A stretch of 40,774 bases of DNA, from positions 1 through 40,774 of the forward strand of contig UQTI01000021.1 in the NCBI GenBank assembly GCA_900543975.1. The letters are read 5' to 3'. The stretch comes from an uncultured Prevotella sp. (lineage in GTDB: Bacteria; Bacteroidota; Bacteroidia; Bacteroidales; Bacteroidaceae). Shown here piece by piece: positions 15,696 through 23,597 of this stretch. Under the pieces are notes generated by a model that searched no databases, was not told the DNA's origin, and saw only the letters and a list, made by a program, of their open reading frames with translations. How positions within the stretch are numbered: the stretch's first letter is position 1; the number at the start of each line of letters is the position of its first letter. The position numbers and the translations under genes were made by a program.

Positions 15696-16808
15696 ATGGA
15701 AAAAAGAAACGTAGCCCTCATCACGGGCGTTACGGGTCAGGACGGCTCGTATCTTGCAGAACTCTTGCTGGAGAAAGGTTATGATGTGCATGGCACCATT
15801 CGTCGCTCATCGGTAGACTATCGTGAGCGTATTGCTCATCTTGAAGGCCAGCCCAATTTTCACCTCCACTATGCTGACCTCGGCGACTCGATGAGCATCA
15901 TTCAGGTCATGAACAAGGTTAAGCCCACAGAGGTTTACAACCTTGCAGCCCAGAGCCATGTGCAGGTGAGCTTCGACTCTCCCGAGTTTACCGCTGATGT
16001 TGACGCTACAGGTGTGCTCCGCATCCTTGAGGCCATCCGCCAGTGTGGACTGGCCGACACATGCCGCATGTATCAGGCTTCTACCTCAGAGCTTTACGGC
16101 AAGGTGGAGGAGGTTCCCCAGAACGAGAACACACCGTTCCATCCTTATTCGCCATACGCCGTTGCCAAGCAGTATGGCTTCTGGATCGTGAAAGAATATC
16201 GTGAGGCTTACAACATGTTCTGCTGCTCGGGCATACTCTTCAACCATGAGAGCGAGCGCCGTGGCGAGACCTTCGTAACCCGTAAGATCACGCTGGCAGC
16301 AGCCCGCATCAAGCAGGGCAAGCAGGACAAGCTCTATCTTGGCAACCTCGACTCGCTGCGCGACTGGGGTTATGCCAAGGATTATGTAGAGTGTATGTGG
16401 CTCATCCTTCAGCACAACAAACCCGAAGACTTCGTTATCGCCACAGGCGTTCAGCACACCGTGCGCGAGTTTGCTTACTATGCTTTCAAGCATGTAGGCA
16501 TAGAGCTCGAGTTCAAGGGCGAGGGCATCGACGAGAAGGGTATCTGCGTTGAGGGTCCCGAGGAGCTTAAGGGCAAGGTGCTCGTAGAGGTGTCTCCCGA
16601 CTTCTTCCGTCCTACCGATGTTGTAAACCTCTGGGGTGACCCCACCAAGGCAAAGGCCGAGCTGGGCTGGAACCCGAGCAAGACAAGCTTCGAGGAGCTT
16701 GTTAAGATCATGGTCGACAGCGACATGGCAAAGGTGGCAGCTGAGGATGCCGGCCAGAAGGTGCGCTGCAACCTGGCAGAGTATCTGGAGAAGGGGATCG
16801 TGAAGTAG
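15696..16808 (+). CDS. gmd: GDP-mannose 4,6-dehydratase
   Basis: Gmd converts GDP-D-mannose to GDP-4-keto-6-deoxymannose, the first step to GDP-L-fucose. The 370-residue protein is an extended short-chain dehydrogenase. It has the NAD(P)-binding GVTGQDG (11-17), the Rossmann segment ASTSELYG with Thr130, Ser131 and Glu132, and the catalytic Tyr154 and Lys158 in YSPYAVAKQYG. NHESERRGETFVTRKIT is the family's substrate-loop signature. It heads the plus-strand sugar-nucleotide operon, after a clear promoter and a long leader. Its TAG stop codon is the first TAG of the heptamer array that introduces the four-helix gene. Confidence 0.98.
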   Translation: MEKRNVALITGVTGQDGSYLAELLLEKGYDVHGTIRRSSVDYRERIAHLEGQPNFHLHYADLGDSMSIIQVMNKVKPTEVYNLAAQSHVQVSFDSPEFTADVDATGVLRILEAIRQCGLADTCRMYQASTSELYGKVEEVPQNENTPFHPYSPYAVAKQYGFWIVKEYREAYNMFCCSGILFNHESERRGETFVTRKITLAAARIKQGKQDKLYLGNLDSLRDWGYAKDYVECMWLILQHNKPEDFVIATGVQHTVREFAYYAFKHVGIELEFKGEGIDEKGICVEGPEELKGKVLVEVSPDFFRPTDVVNLWGDPTKAKAELGWNPSKTSFEELVKIMVDSDMAKVAAEDAGQKVRCNLAEYLEKGIVK

Positions 16809-16850
16809 TGATTAGTGATTAGTGATTAGTGATTAGTGATTAGTGATTAG
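16806..16850. repeat. Heptamer array TAGTGAT x 6.4
   Basis: Six perfect copies of TAGTGAT plus TAG run from the gmd stop codon to 16850. The reverse-complement heptamer ATCACTA occurs in the array at 17242-17302 on the far side of the four-helix gene, so the two arrays form an inverted pair. Confidence 0.95.
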
Positions 16851-16863
16851 TTCCGTTGAAGAT

Positions 16864-17250
16864 ATGAGTGAAAGTGGAGATCTTTTATCACATAAATGTA
16901 TGAAATTTGCTATTCGTATAGTAAAATTATATAAATGGTTATGTGATGAAAAAAAGGAATTTGTAATGAGCAAACAACTACTTCGCTCTGGTACTAGTAT
17001 TGGCGCTAATTTAGCAGAGGCACAAGCAGCAATAAGTAAGGCTGATTTTACAGCAAAAATCTTTATTAGCGCTAAAGAGTGTCGCGAAACGCAATATTGG
17101 ATTGAATTATTGTTTCAGACAGATTATCTGGATAAAAAACAATATGAATCAATTCTGACGGATTCTGTAGAATTAGGGAAAATGTTATCTTCTATGACTA
17201 AGAAACTCCAACCCAATGGCAGGAAGTCCTCAACGGAAGATAATCACTAA
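16864..17250 (+). CDS. Four-helix bundle protein, 23S rRNA intervening-sequence (S23) family
   Basis: From the ATG at 16864 this gives 128 residues. A GTG inside the repeat (16843) would add seven residues and is less likely. The family signature is plain: KQLLRSGTSIGANLAEAQAAISKADFTAKIFISAKECRETQYWIELL corresponds to the usual ...RSxxSIxxNIAEG...KEF..FL.IAxGSxxE pattern. The fold is a four-helix bundle that forms a pentamer in known relatives. Its function is unknown, though members occur in rRNA intervening sequences and as scattered single genes in Bacteroidetes. The gene is much richer in A+T than gmd and fcl on either side, and is enclosed by inverted heptamer arrays. I infer a recent insertion into the gmd-fcl operon. 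Confidence 0.92.
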   Translation: MSESGDLLSHKCMKFAIRIVKLYKWLCDEKKEFVMSKQLLRSGTSIGANLAEAQAAISKADFTAKIFISAKECRETQYWIELLFQTDYLDKKQYESILTDSVELGKMLSSMTKKLQPNGRKSSTEDNH

Positions 17251-17302
17251 TCAATAATAAATAATCAATAATAAATAATCACTAATCAATAATAAATAAT
17301 AA
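17242..17302. repeat. AT-rich array downstream of the four-helix gene
   Basis: A 21-bp unit starting AATCACTAATCAATAATA occurs twice, with a 14-bp short form AATCAATAATAAAT between the copies. The array includes the stop codon of the four-helix gene and runs right up to the fcl ATG at 17303. Its ATCACTA core is the reverse complement of the TAGTGAT array. Confidence 0.9.
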
Positions 17303-18508
17303 ATGGACAAAAATTCAAAGATTTACATTGCCGGACATCACGGGCTTGTGGGCTCGGCAATCTGGAATAATCTCAAGCAGAGAGGTTACAACAACCTGGT
17401 TGGCCGTTCTCACAAAGAACTCGACCTGACCGACCAGCAGGCAGTGAAGAAGTTCTTTGATGAGGAGAAGCCCGATGCTGTGGTGCTTGCCGCCGCTTTT
17501 GTCGGTGGCATCATGGCCAACTCGCTCTACCGCGCCGATTTCATCATGCAGAACATGAAGATGCAGTGTAACGTCATAGAGAACGCTTACAAGCACGGCG
17601 TGAAGAAGCTGCTCTTCCTCGGCTCGACATGTATCTATCCTAAGGATGCGCCGCAGCCCATGAAGGAGGATGCGCTGCTCACCTCACCGCTGGAATACAC
17701 CAACGAGGAATATGCCATCGCGAAGATTGCCGGCCTGAAGATGTGTGAGAGCTACAACCTGCAATATGGCACCAATTATATCGCAGTGATGCCTACCAAC
17801 CTCTATGGTCCTAACGACAACTTCCATCTTGAGAACTCGCATGTCATGCCTGCCATGATGCGTAAGATCTATCTCGCCAAGCTCATTCACGAGAACGACT
17901 GGCACAGCATTGAGGTTGACATGAACAAGCGCCCCATCAACCCCACCGACAAGCTTCGTGCCATCATTGGCGAGGGCAACGTTGACGGCAACAACTCGCA
18001 TGAGCGCATACTGAAAGCCCTCGAGTTTTACGGCATCTACGACAACAAGGTGGTGCTCTGGGGCACAGGCACGCCGCTGCGCGAGTTCCTCTGGAGCGAG
18101 GACATGGCCGATGCCAGCGTGCATGTGCTGCTGAACGTCAACTTCAGCGACATCATCGGCATCGAGAAATATAGCTCGGTGTTCTACGGAGCAAAGGTCG
18201 ACGGCGCTGTTGACCGTAACAACTCAGAGGGTCGCGGCGGAGCCATTCCTTCACTTGGCGAGATCCGCAACTGCCACATCAACGTGGGCACAGGCAAGGA
18301 GCTGACCATCCGTGAGCTGTCAGAGCTGGTTGTCAAGACCGTGGGCTTCGAGGGAACGGTTGTCTTTGACGCCGACAAACCCGACGGCACACCCCGCAAG
18401 CTCATCGACGTGAGCAAGCTCCACTCGCTGGGATGGACCCACAAGGTTGAGATCGAGGAAGGCGTAGAGAAGCTCTATGAGTGGTATCGCCAGAGCTTGG
18501 AAGATTAA
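17303..18508 (+). CDS. fcl: GDP-L-fucose synthase
   Basis: Fcl epimerises and reduces GDP-4-keto-6-deoxymannose with NADPH to GDP-L-fucose. The NADP-binding motif GHHGLVG is at 11-17, the GSTCIYP strand at 107-113, and the catalytic Tyr137 and Lys141 in EEYAIAKIAG. The protein has 401 residues against about 320 in Escherichia coli. The extra length sits in two insertions, one after the HVMPAMMRK segment (about 205-245) and one around NFSDIIGIEKYSSVFYGAK (about 278-315), as in other Bacteroidales homologues. It directly follows the AT-rich array, and would normally be next to gmd. GDP-L-fucose made here would feed capsule, O-antigen or protein O-glycosylation. Confidence 0.97.
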   Translation: MDKNSKIYIAGHHGLVGSAIWNNLKQRGYNNLVGRSHKELDLTDQQAVKKFFDEEKPDAVVLAAAFVGGIMANSLYRADFIMQNMKMQCNVIENAYKHGVKKLLFLGSTCIYPKDAPQPMKEDALLTSPLEYTNEEYAIAKIAGLKMCESYNLQYGTNYIAVMPTNLYGPNDNFHLENSHVMPAMMRKIYLAKLIHENDWHSIEVDMNKRPINPTDKLRAIIGEGNVDGNNSHERILKALEFYGIYDNKVVLWGTGTPLREFLWSEDMADASVHVLLNVNFSDIIGIEKYSSVFYGAKVDGAVDRNNSEGRGGAIPSLGEIRNCHINVGTGKELTIRELSELVVKTVGFEGTVVFDADKPDGTPRKLIDVSKLHSLGWTHKVEIEEGVEKLYEWYRQSLED

Positions 18509-18521
18509 ACAAAAATAAGCA

Positions 18522-18585
18522 TTAAACCCAAATCGGTCGTTAGGCCGTTTGGGGTTTAAGGTCTGGGCCCATCGGCTCAAGACCT
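18522..18585 (+). promoter_or_regulatory. Two hairpins between fcl and rfbC
   Basis: A long imperfect stem pairs TTAAACCCAAATCGGTC (18522-18538) with GGCCGTTTGGGGTTTAA (18543-18559). A second pairs AGGTCT (18559-18564) with AGACCT (18580-18585). No strong T run follows, so partial termination or transcript processing is likelier than full termination. rfbC starts 19 bp later. Confidence 0.7.
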
Positions 18586-18603
18586 TTACTCAAACAATAA
18601 GAC

Positions 18604-19152
18604 ATGGAAGTTATAAAAACCGCCATTGATGGCGTTGTGATAATAGAACCCCGCATCTTCAAAGATGCACGAGGCTATTTCTTTGAGAGCTTCTCACAGC
18701 GCGAGTTTGATGAGAAGGTGGGACACATAGAGTTCTGCCAGGACAACGAGAGCATGTCGTCTTATGGCGTGATGCGTGGTCTTCACTTTCAGCGTCCTCC
18801 CTTCACCCAGAGCAAACTGGTGCGTTGCGTGAAGGGTGCCGTGCTCGACGTCGCTGTCGACATACGCAAAGGCTCTCCTACCTATGGCCAGCATGTGGCT
18901 GTGGAGCTGACCGAAGACAACCACCGTCAGTTCTTCATCCCGAAAGGCTTCGCTCATGGCTTTGCCGTGTTGAGCGAGACCGCTGTGTTCCAGTATAAAT
19001 GCGACAATTTCTATCATCCCGAAGCCGATGGAGGCATCTCTATCCTCGACGAGAGCTTAGGCATTGACTGGCAGATACCTACCGACAAAGCCATCCTCTC
19101 GGAGAAGGACACGAAGCATCCTATGCTGAAAGATTTCGATAGTCCGTTTTAA
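18604..19152 (+). CDS. rfbC: dTDP-4-dehydrorhamnose 3,5-epimerase
   Basis: RfbC (RmlC) epimerises dTDP-4-keto-6-deoxyglucose at C3 and C5 on the way to dTDP-L-rhamnose. The 182-residue cupin has the catalytic His61 in GVMRGLHFQRPP, and Tyr131 in FQYKCDNFY. The sugar-nucleotide segment FFESFSQREF lies near the N-terminus, and KLVRCVKGAVLDVAVDIRKGSPTYG is the family core. The length is normal. It lies between fcl and rfbD in the plus-strand sugar-nucleotide cluster and is flanked by hairpins on both sides, which may adjust relative expression. Confidence 0.97.
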   Translation: MEVIKTAIDGVVIIEPRIFKDARGYFFESFSQREFDEKVGHIEFCQDNESMSSYGVMRGLHFQRPPFTQSKLVRCVKGAVLDVAVDIRKGSPTYGQHVAVELTEDNHRQFFIPKGFAHGFAVLSETAVFQYKCDNFYHPEADGGISILDESLGIDWQIPTDKAILSEKDTKHPMLKDFDSPF

Positions 19153-19200
19153 AAGCCCGTATCTCATGTCAGCCATTGACGTGGGATATGGCTTTCATTT
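19152..19200 (+). terminator. Terminator-like hairpin between rfbC and rfbD
   Basis: AAAGCC...CATGTCA (from 19152) pairs with TGACGTGGGATATGGCTTT (to 19195), using several G-U pairs and one bulge, around a 5-base loop. CATTTTTAT follows. It overlaps the rfbC stop region and could terminate part of the transcripts before rfbD. Confidence 0.75.
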
Positions 19201-19288
19201 TTATATCGTTCAGTGCGCCACCTCTCCAAAGACGAGTGGGCAAGAGCCGCAACGTAGGCTCAGGAGGTGGAGCTTAAAGTTTCTTATT

Positions 19289-20155
19289 ATGAATATCTTA
19301 GTGACAGGCGCCAACGGACAGCTCGGACATGAGATGCAACGTGTGGCGAAAAACAGCAATGACACATTCGTGTTTACCGATGTGGCTGATGGTTACGACA
19401 AGCTCGACATCACCAACCTTGAGGCTATCCGCCAGATGGTGAAAGAGAAGAGCATCGACATCATCGTCAACTGTGCGGCATACACCAACGTGGATAAGGC
19501 AGAGACCGATTTTGATCTCGCCAACCTCCTTAACAACACAGCAGCGGGCAACCTCGCAACAGCCATGAAAGAGGTTGACGGCACGCTCATACATGTCTCT
19601 ACCGACTATGTGTTCCAGGGCGACCGCAACACACCGTGCCGTGAAGACTGGCCCACCAACCCGCTGGGCGTGTATGGCAAGACCAAGCTGGCCGGCGAGA
19701 AGAGCATCGAGGCAACAGGCTGCCGACACATCATCATACGCACCGCGTGGCTCTATTCGCAGTGGGGCAAAAACTTTGTCAAGACCATGCAGGCGCTCAC
19801 CGCTTCGCACGACACCCTGAAGGTGGTGTTTGACCAGGTCGGCACACCGACGTTTGCCGGCGACCTTGCCGACGTTATTGGCCATATCATAGCCACACGT
19901 CAGCTCGACAAGACGGGCATATACCATTTCTCCAACGAGGGCGTGTGCTCATGGTTCGACTTTGCAAAGCTCATCTGCGAGCTGAGCGGCAACACTTGCG
20001 ACATACAGCCTTGCTACAGCGAGGAGTTTCCCAGCCCTGTGAAGCGTCCCCATTTCTCGGTGCTTGACAAGAGCAAGCTCAAGAGCACGTTTGGCGTCAA
20101 GGTGCCTTATTGGACCGACTCGCTCAAGGCGTGCATCAAGCAATTGGCACAATGA
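19289..20155 (+). CDS. rfbD: dTDP-4-dehydrorhamnose reductase
   Basis: RfbD (RmlD) reduces dTDP-4-keto-L-rhamnose with NAD(P)H, the last step to dTDP-L-rhamnose. I start it at the ATG at 19289, where MNILVTGANGQLGHEM gives the Rossmann motif at residues 7-13. The frame is open back to 19166, but that extension runs through the terminator-like hairpin and has no family similarity. The 288-residue product has STDYVFQGD (104-112) and the catalytic Tyr129 and Lys133 in YGKTKLAGE. RTAWLYSQWGKNFV follows, typical of the family. It precedes rfbB by 64 bp. Confidence 0.97.
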   Translation: MNILVTGANGQLGHEMQRVAKNSNDTFVFTDVADGYDKLDITNLEAIRQMVKEKSIDIIVNCAAYTNVDKAETDFDLANLLNNTAAGNLATAMKEVDGTLIHVSTDYVFQGDRNTPCREDWPTNPLGVYGKTKLAGEKSIEATGCRHIIIRTAWLYSQWGKNFVKTMQALTASHDTLKVVFDQVGTPTFAGDLADVIGHIIATRQLDKTGIYHFSNEGVCSWFDFAKLICELSGNTCDIQPCYSEEFPSPVKRPHFSVLDKSKLKSTFGVKVPYWTDSLKACIKQLAQ

Positions 20156-20219
20156 ACCGTTTCTACTCAACAAGATTTTTTGCAATAGAAAATAATTATC
20201 CTTATTAAAATTACTCTTT

Positions 20220-21350
20220 ATGCGTAACATAATCATCACGGGCGGCGCCGGTTTTATCGGCTCGCATGTTGTGCGCCTGTTTGTCAACAAATATCCTGAT
20301 TATAAAATCATCAATCTCGACAAACTGACCTATGCAGGTAATCTTGCCAACCTCGACGACATCAAGGACAAGCCCAACTACACCTTTGTGAAGGGCGACA
20401 TCTGCGACTATGAGCTTATACAGAAGCTCATGAAGGAGCACCGTGTCGACGGCATCATTCACCTCGCGGCAGAGAGCCATGTGGACCGTTCCATCAAGGA
20501 CCCGTTCACCTTCGCCCACACCAACGTTATGGGCACGCTCACTCTTCTGCAAGCAGCAAAAGAATATTGGGAGAGTCTGCCCGAGGGCTATGAGGGCAAG
20601 CGCTTCTACCACATCTCCACCGATGAGGTGTATGGCGCATTGAAGCTCACCAACCCCGAGGGTCTGGAGAGTCCGTTCACGACAAAGGCAAGCTCAGAGC
20701 ACCATCACGCTTACGGAACCGAGTTCTTCACAGAGGAGACAAAATATAATCCTCATTCGCCCTACTCGGCATCAAAGGCCAGCAGCGACCATTTCGTGCG
20801 TGCCTTCCACGACACTTACGGCATGCCGACCATCGTGACCAACTGTTCAAACAACTATGGTCCTTACCAGTTTCCTGAGAAGCTCATACCGTTGTTCATC
20901 AACAACATCCGTCATCGCAAGCCGCTGCCCGTTTATGGCGAGGGCCTTAACGTGCGCGACTGGCTCTATGTAGAGGATCACGCCCGTGCCATAGACCTCA
21001 TCTTCCATGAGGGCAAGACCGCCGACACTTACAACATCGGTGGCTTCAACGAGTGGAAGAACATCGACATCATTCATGTGCTCATCAAGACCGTGGACCG
21101 TCTGCTCGGACGCAAGGAGGGCGAGGACCTCGACCTCATAACCCACGTCACCGACCGCAAGGGCCATGACATGCGTTACGCCATCGACTCACGCAAGTTG
21201 CAGCGCGAGCTGGGTTGGGAGCCGTCACTCCAGTTTGAGGAGGGTATAGAAAAGACCGTGCGCTGGTATCTTGACAACCAAGAGTGGATGGACAACGTAA
21301 CCTCTGGCGACTATCAGAGCTATTATGACAACATGTATGGAAACCGCTGA
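20220..21350 (+). CDS. rfbB: dTDP-glucose 4,6-dehydratase
   Basis: RfbB (RmlB) dehydrates dTDP-glucose to dTDP-4-keto-6-deoxyglucose. The 376-residue protein has NAD-binding GGAGFIG (8-14), the STDEVYG motif with Thr134, Asp135 and Glu136, and the catalytic Tyr182 and Lys186 in YSASKASSD. LAAESHVDRSI is another family hallmark. In pathway order it acts before RfbC and RfbD, although it lies after them here. The first rhamnose enzyme, glucose-1-phosphate thymidylyltransferase (rfbA), is absent from the window and must lie elsewhere if the pathway is complete. Confidence 0.98.
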   Translation: MRNIIITGGAGFIGSHVVRLFVNKYPDYKIINLDKLTYAGNLANLDDIKDKPNYTFVKGDICDYELIQKLMKEHRVDGIIHLAAESHVDRSIKDPFTFAHTNVMGTLTLLQAAKEYWESLPEGYEGKRFYHISTDEVYGALKLTNPEGLESPFTTKASSEHHHAYGTEFFTEETKYNPHSPYSASKASSDHFVRAFHDTYGMPTIVTNCSNNYGPYQFPEKLIPLFINNIRHRKPLPVYGEGLNVRDWLYVEDHARAIDLIFHEGKTADTYNIGGFNEWKNIDIIHVLIKTVDRLLGRKEGEDLDLITHVTDRKGHDMRYAIDSRKLQRELGWEPSLQFEEGIEKTVRWYLDNQEWMDNVTSGDYQSYYDNMYGNR

Positions 21351-21386
21351 CGGTTTCGCACAGCATCTTTTTAAACTCCGTGTATG

Positions 21387-21429
21387 AAACCTCCCTGTGC
21401 CAGAAAACCAATGGCACAGGCAGAGGTTT
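21387..21429 (+). promoter_or_regulatory. Strong hairpin between rfbB and the sugar-phosphate transferase gene
   Basis: CTGTGCCA pairs with TGGCACAG around a 9-base loop, extended beyond a small internal loop by AAACCTC with GAGGTTT. No long T run follows. It lies 42 bp before the next start codon. Confidence 0.7.
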
Positions 21430-21470
21430 AGAATTTGCTTTAATCAACGGATTATACAACAATTCTTTCT

Positions 21471-22871
21471 ATGGACGACAAAAACAATTTCTCTCAAGGC
21501 AGCTCGATGCTCATAAGTGGCGTGTTGGTGGGTGACCTTGTTATCCTCAACGCCTTGCTTTTTGCCATGTGGCATTATTTCGGAAATGTTGCTTACGGTC
21601 TTCCTCTCAAGACGTTTGTGACCTCGTCTATCGTCTACCTTATGTGTACAGGCCGCAACGGTGTGGTGCTCTACAAGCGTAAGGTGGGCAACCACAACAT
21701 CGTGATGCGTGTGTTGCAGAACGTGACCACGTTTGGCGTTGTCAACTACCTGCTGTTATGGCTTGGAGGCTTCACCATGCTGTCTATGTTGGGCATGGGT
21801 CTCTATTTGGTTACACTTGTCATAGTTATCTCTCTCTACCGTCTGGCTGTGCGTGCCATGGTCAAGGCTTATCGTGCCAACGACAAGCACACACACAAGG
21901 TGGTGCTGGTGGGAAGTACGGACAACAACCAGCAGCTCTACCGCGAGATGTCAGAGACACCTGCCTATGGTTATAAGGTGATGGGCTATTTCGACGACCA
22001 GCCAAACCCCAAGTTTGCCAACAAGTGCGACTATCTCGGAAAGCCCGAAACCGTAATGGAATATCTGTCGATGCATCAGGACATTCATGAGCTCTATTGC
22101 TGTCTGCCGTCGAGCCGCCGTGACGTCATTCTCGACATCATTCATTTCTGCAACAACAACCTGGTCCACTTCTTCAGTGTGCCCAACGTCAGTAACTATC
22201 TTCACAACCGTATGTATCTCAACATGTTGGGCAACGTCCCTTTTTTGAGTTTGCACAACGACCCACTTATGAGGATAGAAAACCGCGTTATAAAGCGCAC
22301 GTTTGACGTCGTTGTGTCATTGCTCTTCCTCTGCACCCTGTTCCCCATCATCCTGCTGTTCGTTACCATCATAACGAAGATTACGATGCCTGGTCGCGTG
22401 TTCTTCCGTCAGAAGCGAACAGGCATTGACGGCAAAGATTTCTATTGTATCAAGTTTCGCAGTATGAAGATCAATGCCGATTCCGACCGTGTGCAGGCCA
22501 CAAAGAACGACCCGCGCAAGACACGTTGGGGAAACATCATGCGTAAGACCAACATCGATGAGTTTCCTCAGTTCTGGAATGTGCTGATGGGTGACATGAG
22601 TATCGTGGGACCGCGTCCGCACATGCTCAAGCACACGGAGGAATATTCGAAGCTGATAGACAAGTATATGATGCGCCATTTTGTCAAACCGGGCATCACA
22701 GGCTGGAGTCAGGTTACGGGCTTCCGTGGCGAGACCAAGGAGCTGTCGCAGATGGAAGGCCGCGTGCAAGGCGATATCTGGTACATTGAGCATTGGAGCT
22801 TCTGGCTCGACATATATATAATGTATAAGACGGTCGCCAACGTCATTCAAGGCGATAAGGAGGCCTACTGA
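21471..22871 (+). CDS. Polyprenyl-phosphate sugar-1-phosphate transferase (WcaJ-type)
   Basis: This membrane enzyme moves a sugar-1-phosphate, most often glucose, from a nucleotide sugar to undecaprenyl phosphate. That is the first committed step of capsule or exopolysaccharide repeat-unit assembly. The 466-residue protein has four predicted membrane segments in the first 125 residues and a CoA-binding-like Rossmann part (about 140-245). A membrane hairpin follows at about 278-300 (FDVVVSLLFLCTLFPIILLF), then the cytoplasmic catalytic domain: VFFRQKRTGIDGKDFYCIKF, RKTNIDEFPQFWNVLMGDMS, VGPRPH and KPGITGWSQVTGFRGET. This is the standard layout of the poly-isoprenyl-phosphate hexose-1-phosphate transferase family. 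It ends the plus-strand operon. The sugar substrate cannot be read from the sequence. Confidence 0.95.
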   Translation: MDDKNNFSQGSSMLISGVLVGDLVILNALLFAMWHYFGNVAYGLPLKTFVTSSIVYLMCTGRNGVVLYKRKVGNHNIVMRVLQNVTTFGVVNYLLLWLGGFTMLSMLGMGLYLVTLVIVISLYRLAVRAMVKAYRANDKHTHKVVLVGSTDNNQQLYREMSETPAYGYKVMGYFDDQPNPKFANKCDYLGKPETVMEYLSMHQDIHELYCCLPSSRRDVILDIIHFCNNNLVHFFSVPNVSNYLHNRMYLNMLGNVPFLSLHNDPLMRIENRVIKRTFDVVVSLLFLCTLFPIILLFVTIITKITMPGRVFFRQKRTGIDGKDFYCIKFRSMKINADSDRVQATKNDPRKTRWGNIMRKTNIDEFPQFWNVLMGDMSIVGPRPHMLKHTEEYSKLIDKYMMRHFVKPGITGWSQVTGFRGETKELSQMEGRVQGDIWYIEHWSFWLDIYIMYKTVANVIQGDKEAY

Positions 22872-22963
22872 TGTGACGCTAAAAAAACGTCACAATGATG
22901 GCTTTTAACAAGCGGTTTCTTGATGACCAATTGGTGTGGGAAACTGCATAAATATACAGAAAC

Positions 22964-23036
22964 GAAGGGAAAGGTGCATAAATATCCAAAATCGCGATTG
23001 TAAGCGATTATGCACATTTCCCTTTCTGTTTTTTTT
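22964..23036 (+). terminator. Terminator of the polysaccharide operon
   Basis: GAAGGGAAA...TGCATAA (from 22964) pairs with TTATGCA...TTTCCCTTTC (to about 23025), followed by a run of eight T. A smaller TGTGACG/CGTCACA hairpin sits at 22873-22895, right after the last stop codon. Confidence 0.85.
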
Positions 23037-23094
23037 AATATGAGGGGTTGAACTTATTGTTTTTGTTAACAACTCTTAAAATAGGGGCGGTTTT

Positions 23095-23204
23095 GTCAAA
23101 GAGCCTCTTTGAGGCTGTCAAAGGGCCTTAATGAGCTCGTCAAAGAGCCTCTTTGAGGACGTCAAATGGGCACTTTCAAATCGTAAGTTGGGCTCTTTGA
23201 GAAC
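23095..23204. repeat. Five tandem 22-bp units
   Basis: Units start at 23095, 23117, 23139, 23161 and 23183 and are all exactly 22 bp. Units 1 and 3 are nearly identical and hold the palindrome TCAAAGAGCCTCTTTGA; units 2, 4 and 5 are degenerate. There is no open frame through them. The surrounding gap 22872-23728 holds no gene, only terminators and repeats. Confidence 0.85.
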
Positions 23205-23305
23205 GTCTCTAAAAAAGGCCCCAAAACTGCATAAATATGCAAAACCGTTTTCGGTGAAAAGGACGCGATAATTTGGAGAAAATATCTAACTAATCTTTCG
23301 TGAAA

Positions 23306-23507
23306 ATTAATATTTACATCGCGCTTCGCGCTCGTTGATTTTTTAAACATTAATTATCATTAATGACCCATTAATTATCATTAATACGCGCGTAGCGCGA
23401 AATATTGATGTTCATACTCCGCGAAGCGCCTGAGCACCAACGGAGCGCAAGAATGTTCAATTAATGGAAATTAATGTTTAAAATATAGCGCGAAGCGCAA
23501 AAAAATT
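23306..23507. repeat. Palindrome-rich intergenic element, copy 2 (inverted relative to copy 1)
   Basis: Read 5' to 3' on the plus strand this matches the reverse complement of 14403-14571. It begins ATTAATATTTACATCGCGC and proceeds through the CATTAAT segments to a closing GCGCGAAGCGC. It contains an extra segment of about 30 bp near 23418-23452 with another palindrome. The GC palindromes at both ends are inverted copies of each other. Confidence 0.85.
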
Positions 23508-23597
23508 TCATTGTTCTTTAAACGCATGGTAAGATGCTCTTTTAGAATGTAAATATTCGTTAGAACGCTTGTTAGTTACATGCGAAAGTTCATTATG

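Larger units (their letters stand above)
22945..23241. repeat. Three copies of TGCATAAATATnCA
   Basis: The motif occurs at 22945-22958 (TGCATAAATATACA), 22975-22988 (TGCATAAATATCCA) and 23228-23241 (TGCATAAATATGCA, a near-perfect palindrome). The first two flank the left arm of a terminator. The function is unknown; paired half-sites of a DNA-binding protein are one possibility. Confidence 0.55.

Noticed and set aside
16843..16863. GTG start for the four-helix gene
   Set aside because: It lies in the heptamer array; the ATG at 16864 is a better start and loses no family residues.
19166..19288. N-terminal extension of rfbD
   Set aside because: The extension runs through a terminator-like hairpin, and the family begins at MNILVTGANG (19289).
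23095..23204. CRISPR array
   Set aside because: Units are contiguous with no spacers and drift in sequence; there are no cas genes.
22945..23241. Arginine-repressor (ARG box) sites
   Set aside because: TGCATAAATATGCA only loosely resembles the box, and no arginine gene is nearby.
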